Positions 43,801 through 48,432 of a stretch of DNA of 48,432 nt are shown here, piece by piece. The translations under genes and the position numbers were made by a program. Within the stretch, counting starts at the first letter, position 1. Every line of letters starts with the position of its first letter. The notes under the pieces are model-generated. The model saw nothing but the letters and a program-made list of their open reading frames with translations. It made no database searches and was not told the DNA's origin. Origin of the DNA: Xenorhabdus hominickii. Its GTDB lineage: Bacteria > Pseudomonadota > Gammaproteobacteria > Enterobacterales > Enterobacteriaceae. The stretch is from NCBI RefSeq assembly GCF_002632725.1, contig NZ_NJAI01000013.1:1-48432 (forward strand). Direction: 5' to 3'.

Positions 43801-45955
43801 TGCTACTGCTTGTGCTATTCCTCCATTAGCGGTAAATGATCGCTATCCTTGCATGTGGAACCAAGAGATGTTGTATCAGGCATTTCAACATCTACATTTC
43901 AGTTATAGTGGTGTTTTTTGTACTCTGCGCCATGCGTTTGTTGGTAAAGAAGAAACAATCTGTGAGATTGAATTACCACCTGCACCGGAGGGAATGAATT
44001 TTCACCCAGCGGCTTTGGATGGCATCTTCCAATCATTGTTGGCGATTCAGTCTGCTGATGTTCACGCGCCAATTCCTGCCAACGAGTTCCGTATCCCGGT
44101 CAGTATTCAGCATTTGCGTATCAATGGTAAATTGTCAGGTCGGGTTCATGCCCATGCCCGAAATACTAAGCAGACGCAACAACAATGGATTGGTGATATT
44201 GACGTCTATACTGATAGCGGTATGTTGCTTTGTCAGATCAGCGGGTTTTGCGTTCAGCTTGTTGGTAATAGAAAAAATAGCTTGTCTGCCAAACTGCACA
44301 ATCTGGTTGTCGGCCAACCACAGTGGCGTAAACTGCCCGCTCAGCCATCAACAGAGTCTGTGACGCAATGGGCTATCCTTGGGGGTGAAAACGCTCTGGC
44401 AGAAGAGTTAGTTGATGAGTTGCAACGCCGTGGTGGGTGTGCCTCGTTGTATTCTGGTCTGCCTGACAGTTATCAGAAAATTCAAGAATTAGTTGATACT
44501 CTTCCTGTTGAAACCGAAAGGATCCTGATCCTCTGGCCGTTGCAGGCTCCGCGGATGGCTTATCATTCGTTGATCCATTTGTGTGCGGCGCTAGCCGAAC
44601 GGTCGATAAAACCACGTTTGTGGATAGTGACTCAATGTGCTCATCAAATTACTGAGCAGGATCAGCCCGATCCATTTGCCGCCGCATTATGGGGAATGAT
44701 GCGCGTTATTGGTCAACAAGAAGCAACTGCATTATGGGGTGGATTACTGGATATTGACAGTATCACGGCTCCAACCAAATGGTGGGACGCGCTATTGATA
44801 GGTGATGGCGAGGATCAATTAGCTCTGCGCCATGATCAGCGTTATGTGCTACGCCTTGTGCCATTACCTGAAATACCCGCGCTACCACCAGTGCGTTTTC
44901 GTCCAGATGGCTGCTATCTGCTGACTGGTGCTTTTGGTGATATGGGGCGTCAATTGATCCCCTGGATGGTACAGCATGGTGCTCAACATTTGTTATTGAT
45001 CGGGCGTCGTCTTGCCCTTGATACGGCTGATCAAAAGTTATTGGAAATGCTACATCAACAAGGGATCGAGGCTAATTATCTGCCGGTTGATCTCGGTGAT
45101 GTGGAAAGGACCCACATTTGTTTGGCTGAGTATCGACAACAAGCCAGCCAGCCGCTGCGTGGGGTGATTCATTGCGCTGCGCATGTTGAAGATCAGGGAT
45201 ATCGTGAACTCAGCCCCGAGGCGTTTGATAGAGTATTTGCCACTAAAGCATTAGCTGCCTGGACATTGCATCAAGCGTTGGCTGATGCACCTTTAGAGCA
45301 TTTTGTTATGTTTTCCTCGTTGGGGGCATTATTGGCTTTACCGGGTATGGCATCTTACGCAGCGGCTAACGCTATGTTGGATAGTCTGGCCTGTTTACGG
45401 CGTCAGCAAGGTTTACCTGCGTTAAGCCTTAATTGGGGGCCATGGGAAGCGGGGATCGCTTTGCGGGATAGTCGAACGCTGCCAATATTGGAAAATAGTG
45501 GCTTACAGCCATTTGGTTCAGAGGAGGGATTAGCTGTTTTAGAGCGCTTGTTTGCTCGGATTGAGCCGCAACTGGTGCCATTCTTGACGAATTGGTCAAA
45601 TTTGCTGTCCAGCCAGATGCGTCACCTACCGCTATTGCGTGATATTCAGCAAGAAAATGTGGTTCAGACTTTACCCATAGAAGCGGCGCTTGCAGTGAGT
45701 GATCTGGACGATGTCGTTAGCTTGCTACAAACCTTTTGTGGTGAGATTGTTGGGACGTCAACAGAAGTATTCCATCCCGATCTACCTTTGACTAACAACG
45801 GTATTGATTCATTGAATGGTTTAATGTTGGTACAAAAAATCAACAAACAATTACGTTTGGATATTCCGCTGGAATTGTTGTTAAGTGATAAGCCGCTGGC
45901 TGAACTTGCATCATTGATTACATATCGATTGCAAGTTAAGGCAATTACGAAATAG
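40817..45955 (+). CDS. Partially reducing type I polyketide synthase KS-AT-DH-KR-ACP
   Basis: A 1712-aa single-module PKS. KS about 12-435 with Cys182 (DSACSSS), EAHGTGTGVGDP and VIGHTEAAAG. AT about 520-830 with GHSSGE (Ser613) and a RIASHS motif, which does not cleanly indicate malonyl or methylmalonyl. DH about 890-1150 with HVVMGNAMFP (His905) and LDGIFQ (Asp1068). KR about 1365-1600 with TGAFGDMG, FSSLGALLALPG and SYAAANAM (Tyr1514, Asn1518). ACP with GIDSLNG (Ser1665). No ER, methyltransferase, or release domain. The order KS-AT-DH-KR-ACP is that of iterative 6-MSAS-type enzymes, so it may make a short unsaturated or aromatic acid. CGGAG precedes the ATG at 40817 by about 14 bases. Last gene of the operon; the chain must be released or transferred by another protein. 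Confidence 0.93.
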   Translation: MDINMMRSDNMPIAIIGMSCRFPGDVSSPEEFWQLLCGSSDAITPVPPERWSTQAYSSRDRNLPGKMVAREGGFIADVTGFDAAVFDISNTEAPFIDPQHRLMLQVTWETLERARIAPKSLAGQAVGVYIGAFTHDYMHLQFTDLRQTTGYTSTGAMGTMLSNRISHAFDFQGPSLTIDSACSSSLLAVHLACESLRRGESQLALAGGSQLMLMPDFSVVESRTGFLSLTNRCHSFSANADGYVRSEGVGAVLLKPLNAALQDGDPVLAVIHGSAANQDGRTPTITQPSSTAQQRVIRMACAQAGISPEEIDYIEAHGTGTGVGDPIEAEALGLVCRPEPTDRPLLIGACKSVIGHTEAAAGIAGLIKAVLCLQRGQVPGNLHAEPPNRYIRFTELGLQVPQQLTPLSEGKVIAGVNSFGFGGTNVHVVLSNNAESSVQLRTTQGQAFMLPLSAQSEFSLKQQAQSIADLLQQQPDIALDDLCYSLATTRHCFPLRKGIAFSNREQLRQRLTNLNVSSEHNNKKVDRLAWIFAGIGSEDWQDSIAWFQQFPEFTEQFERCEAIWTGFSAPSLYAALISADELIEPPMQFAVQISMAAQLQKWGFKPAALLGHSSGETAACYLAGIYDLTQALTLLHQRYHYLERVLNKGGGLLIVAATVEQILPHLSAPGAEPAVVIAGRNSINRCLLSGPISELTAVAERLKQQRIASSWLNYRIASHSHYIESIRAGLTADAATVPAAEPLLPVFSSVTGELINGKLSPEHWADNVVSSFRFDDAVENMLKAGFHHFLEVSPKSLLSAGLKDWSQPYRGQVFACRSGQNWPQLLGQLFEAGVEPDWRTLMPTACPIDLPTYSWHQQSYWYEPEISRRRRLRILSGVLLGEAQPGSESWQAELAVEQVPWLLDHVVMGNAMFPAAGYIEIMLAAARICFPDVGLALDNIVLQSALLLEPGIEFRLKTQLDRQRMEVQVHITRNLDESVHYQLAASAQVNIVVPGATACAIPPLAVNDRYPCMWNQEMLYQAFQHLHFSYSGVFCTLRHAFVGKEETICEIELPPAPEGMNFHPAALDGIFQSLLAIQSADVHAPIPANEFRIPVSIQHLRINGKLSGRVHAHARNTKQTQQQWIGDIDVYTDSGMLLCQISGFCVQLVGNRKNSLSAKLHNLVVGQPQWRKLPAQPSTESVTQWAILGGENALAEELVDELQRRGGCASLYSGLPDSYQKIQELVDTLPVETERILILWPLQAPRMAYHSLIHLCAALAERSIKPRLWIVTQCAHQITEQDQPDPFAAALWGMMRVIGQQEATALWGGLLDIDSITAPTKWWDALLIGDGEDQLALRHDQRYVLRLVPLPEIPALPPVRFRPDGCYLLTGAFGDMGRQLIPWMVQHGAQHLLLIGRRLALDTADQKLLEMLHQQGIEANYLPVDLGDVERTHICLAEYRQQASQPLRGVIHCAAHVEDQGYRELSPEAFDRVFATKALAAWTLHQALADAPLEHFVMFSSLGALLALPGMASYAAANAMLDSLACLRRQQGLPALSLNWGPWEAGIALRDSRTLPILENSGLQPFGSEEGLAVLERLFARIEPQLVPFLTNWSNLLSSQMRHLPLLRDIQQENVVQTLPIEAALAVSDLDDVVSLLQTFCGEIVGTSTEVFHPDLPLTNNGIDSLNGLMLVQKINKQLRLDIPLELLLSDKPLAELASLITYRLQVKAITK

Positions 45956-45990
45956 GAACAACCTTCGAATTGTTTAAGAATAGCTAATTC

Positions 45991-46048
45991 AGAGACACGT
46001 AGTTGCGATTTGGTTTCAATAGGAAACTTATCGGACTACGGTGTCTCT
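45991..46048. terminator. Strong stem-loop after the PKS operon
   Basis: AGAGACAC-GTAGT (45991-46003) pairs with ACTAC-G-GTGTCTCT (46035-46048), a 13-bp stem with one bulge and a loop of about 30 bases, 36 bp after the PKS stop. There is no immediate T run (TTTTTT follows about 22 bases later), so it may be a processing or stability element, a non-canonical terminator, or part of a mobile-element end. Confidence 0.4.
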
Positions 46049-46141
46049 AATGTTCTATTTGGGAAGAGTTTTTTAACTAATTGAATATAAATGCCATTTC
46101 TGTCAGAAACATTCTCCAGCATTATAAATAAGTTTTCATAA

Positions 46142-46651
46142 TTATGCTCCACTTCCAACCAGCCCAATTCGTTTTTGCCCAAAAAAAGCCAGACATTCAT
46201 CAAAAATATATTTTGGATACGTGCAGATTGTTGCTACGTCTTTTAAACGATCCATTAATGTTTGTCTATCGCGCTTTAATAGCCTTGCAAATCCCAATAT
46301 CTCATACATCTTCACAATCAATGTTGCTCGAGTACTTTTAGCGACAAATGGATATTTGGGAGCTCTGTTTGGGAAATAAGTGGCGTAGATGTAGACTACA
46401 TCTTGCTTGACCTCTCGTAGTTTAAACTTAGGTACGACTGATTTAGCGCGGAAATAACCGATCAGGGGAATTAAATATATTCTCGTTTCTATCTTTCCCA
46501 TTTTTGATAGAAATTTTTTGATGCTAGGATCTAACTAAAAGAATTCTTCGCGCTCTGCTTGATTAAAAGTGGGGAGAGAATACAGCTCATGAATTTCCTG
46601 CTCTGTCAAAATTTGAATACGACTTGATTTGATTTCTTTCATTGTTCTCAT
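46142..46651 (-). pseudogene. Tn3-family TnpA, N-terminal fragment with early stop
   Basis: From ATG at 46649-46651 the minus strand reads MRTMKEIKSSRIQIL, then TFNQAEREEFF and an in-frame TAG (46535-46537), continuing LDPSIKKFLSKMGK, LIGYFRAKSVVPKF, YIYATYFPNRAPKYP and KDVATICTYPKYIFDECL, GQKRIGLVG, then diverging. This is the DUF4158-type N-terminal region of a Tn3-family transposase, different from the other two tnpA genes in the window. It is truncated after about 160 residues and has a nonsense codon. It is divergent from the resolvase fragment at 46715, the arrangement of Tn3 itself. Confidence 0.75.
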
Positions 46652-46714
46652 GCTATATCAGCTAAAAATAGGCGACATAATATAATGAGAAGATGACTCA
46701 ATCGATACGAGTAG

Positions 46715-46903
46715 TACAATTTAAGTGTAAAAAAAGCCAAGCAGGAAGGTAAGTATAAAGGCCGCCCGATAGACAAGAAACTGCACCAAAAAATCGAAGG
46801 TCTTCTCAGGGAACACAAAAGCTATAGCTATATTGTTGACTTGCTCGGTTGCTCTAGACACACAATATCTAAAGTATCAAAAGAGATTAAATTAATAGAA
46901 TGA
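46715..46903 (+). pseudogene. Serine resolvase TnpR, C-terminal fragment
   Basis: The frame reads KAKQEGKYKGRPIDK, then a helix-turn-helix GCSRHTISKVSKEI to a TGA at 46901-46903, the DNA-binding tail of a Tn3-type resolvase. An in-frame TAG at 46712-46714 lies just upstream, so the catalytic domain is absent. It is divergent from the tnpA fragment at 46142-46651 and probably belonged to the same transposon. Confidence 0.7.
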
Positions 46904-47098
46904 ATTTAATCATAATGAATTGAATTTAATAAATTTATTTTCATTCGTGGAACTTTTCGCTGAATTGGGCACAATACCCCTAAGCGCTCGGTTTTTTATT
47001 GGAGGTTGTGTCAGGATTAATTGCTTACACTTTTCAACCCAAAAACCGAGCTTAAATTTACGGGGCTCTGACTTGGCTCTTCTTAAGCAGAGCTGAGG
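46904..47098. other. Gap with inverted repeat before the IS982 copy
   Basis: About 195 bp without a gene. TAAGCGCTCGGTTTTT (46981-46996) and AAAAACCGAGCTTA (47041-47054) form an imperfect inverted repeat about 45 bp apart, possibly a terminator or an old element end. Nothing else is recognisable. Confidence 0.35.
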
Positions 47099-48104
47099 TT
47101 AATTAACCTGAACTCGGGATAAAAAGAAGGGAACTAAAAGCGAGTTCCGTGATCAGATCTTTCGACCAAGAATGATTTCTCACAAAGGAACCCGCTATGC
47201 GTAATTTAGTCAACTTATATTGTCATGTCGACGATTTTTGTCAGATTTTTATGCCTCAATGGCAAAAGTACCTGATTGAGAGCGGTGAACGTCAACGTTT
47301 ACGCCAAGGACGAATGAGTACGAGTGAAATTATGACCATTATTATTGCTTTTCATATGTCACACCAGCGTGATTTCAAGAATTTTTATCTTGGATTCATT
47401 TACTTATATCATAGAAAAGCGTTTCCTACATTGCTCAGCTACACCCGTTTTCTTGAGGTCATGCCAATGGTACTTATCCCATTGAGTTCGTTTTTTACGC
47501 ATCTTAAAGGCAAGCCGACAGGCATTGAATTTATTGATTCAACTAGTATTAAAGTGTGTCACAACCTCAGAATACCAAGACATAAAGTGTTTAAAGAGAC
47601 GGCGGCGAGAGGAAAAGGAACGATGGGAGGGTTCTAGGGTTTTAAACTTCACCTCGTTATTAATCATCTTGGTGAAATTGTTGCGGCAAAACTCACCCCC
47701 GCGAATGTTGATGATAGGACACCGGTTCGAGAATTATCAAAAGGACTTTTAGATAAACTTTATGCGGATAAAGGCTATATCAGCAAGGCATTAACGGAAG
47801 ACTTAAAAACAGAAGGAATAACCTTAATTACAGGGCAACGAAAAAACATGAAACCCGGGTTATTGGCGGCTTGGGATAGAGCCATGTTGGCTAAACGGTT
47901 CATCATCGAAACCATCAATGATCAGCTTAAGAACGTCACACAAATTGAGCATTCCCGCCATCGTAGTTTGCATGGCTTCATGCTGAATTTATTAGGTGGA
48001 TTAATCGCTTACTGCTTAAAACCCAAAAAGCCATCACTCAATATCACAAGCGCTGAAAAAACAGGACTTCGGGTGATGGCTTAAACCGATCTCAGGTTAA
48101 TTAA
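47099..48104 (+). mobile_element. IS982-family insertion sequence, nearly intact
   Basis: About 1 kb element with matching ends: TTAATTAACCTGAACTCGG at 47099 and the complement of CCGATCTCAGGTTAATTAA ending at about 48104. It carries one transposase gene (47197-48084) whose only visible lesion is a stop codon. The right end abuts the HAD phosphatase pseudogene (stop 48105-48107), so the insertion lies at or near that gene's 3' end. Confidence 0.75.
47197..48084 (+). pseudogene. IS982-family transposase with one nonsense codon
   Basis: The frame begins MRNLVNLYCHVDDFCQ and is uninterrupted in length (296 codons, normal for IS982) except for TAG at 47635-47637, within the conserved GFKLH region. 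Preserved features include SEIMTIIIAFH, FIDSTSIKVCH with the first catalytic Asp, NVDDRTPV and LYADKGYIS, and the C-terminal RFIIETINDQLK and IEHSRHRSLHGF. A single change restores it, so readthrough or recent decay are both possible. The degraded copy at 18433-18910 is a homologue. Confidence 0.85.
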
Positions 48105-48432
48105 TTAAATTATGTTTCCTAATTCCCATAATTTTTTTATCTTCCAATCCGCTAAATCCCAATATGAGTAATCATATTCAATATTATTTGGTATAACTAC
48201 ACATTTCATTGAGGCTGCTTTAACTGCAATCATGCCAGTTTTGGAATCTTCTATCCCTATACACTCGTTAGGTAACACATTCATTTTTTCGGCTGCATTA
48301 AGATAAACCAATGGGTGTGGTTTATTATATGATTATATCATCTGCTGAAGATATATATTCAAAATAATTATCGATACCACATTGCTCAATTATTTTTAAT
48401 ATTAATAATCGTGGTGAAGCAGAGGCAATACC
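48105..48432 (-). pseudogene. HAD-family phosphatase, frameshifted and cut by the window edge
   Basis: From the window edge the minus strand reads IASASPRLLILKIIEQCG, then DNYFEYISSADDII. It then stops in frame, but a one-base shift gives PHPLVYLNAAEKMNV, CIGIEDSKTGMIAVKAA and VVIPNNIEYDYSYWDLADWK to a stop at 48105-48107. KPHP and the IEDSKTG-KAA pattern (motif IV Asp) are typical of HAD phosphatases such as YniC/2-deoxyglucose-6-phosphatase. The break lies around 48320-48340. The N-terminal nucleophile region is outside the window. Confidence 0.75.

Noticed and set aside
43900..44930. Enoylreductase between DH and KR of the second PKS
   Set aside because: No ER nucleotide-binding motif is visible in this stretch; it resembles the structural KR half.

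Overview
The window looks like accessory DNA from a gammaproteobacterium of the Photorhabdus/Xenorhabdus type. This is inferred from the low-GC coding style, the large NRPS and PKS genes, an orphan T6SS Hcp module, and dense, decayed IS982, IS6, IS110 and Tn3-family debris. No housekeeping gene, tRNA or rRNA was found, so the species cannot be fixed from the sequence alone.

Layout. 1-3139: broken transposon ends (IS4-like tail, Tn3-family tnpA wreck, a 172-bp MITE-like element, an ISKra4-like tail), then a non-coding stretch with a short direct repeat. 3170-17881: a same-strand biosynthetic operon: A-PCP, KS-AT-KR-ACP-ACP-reductase, A-PCP-C-A-PCP-C, peptide deformylase, methyltransferase. 17882-20112: stacked insertion sequences (IS110 start, IS982 piece, a complete but frameshifted IS6-family element, an IS6/IS26-type tail). 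20189-21724: a T6SS islet (lytic-transglycosylase-like effector, overlapping membrane protein as probable immunity protein, convergent hcp). 22152-25179: plasmid/ICE-like genes, including a Tus-like replication-terminator protein and a tyrosine recombinase. 25359-26805: AbiE toxin-antitoxin pair. 26946-30780: Tn3-family transposon with frameshifted tnpA, intact tnpR and one clear terminal repeat. 30805-31383: pRiA4b ORF-3-like gene. 31916-45955: a tight five-gene operon (1482-aa propeller-like protein with a hydrophobic centre, two glycine-rich proteins, a pentapeptide-repeat protein, a KS-AT-DH-KR-ACP PKS). 46142-48432: Tn3 remnants, an IS982 copy with one nonsense codon, and a frameshifted HAD phosphatase running off the end.

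How genes work together. In the first operon, gene order and logical order differ. The 2047-aa NRPS ends in a C domain and lacks an acceptor module. The 577-aa protein is an A-PCP lacking a C domain. Joining them gives A-T / C-A-T / C + A-T / KS-AT-KR-T-T-R: a tripeptide extended by one malonyl unit, reduced to a beta-hydroxy (statine-like) unit and released by a reductase. Both NRPS A domains give the same hand-read Val-type code. The deformylase is a candidate self-resistance copy or tailoring enzyme.

The second operon (31916-45955) is the best candidate for an undescribed system. It couples a small reducing PKS to four structural or repeat proteins, and the propeller and pentapeptide proteins appear to share a recurrent motif of about 55 aa. 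No member has an obvious signal peptide. Its function is unknown.
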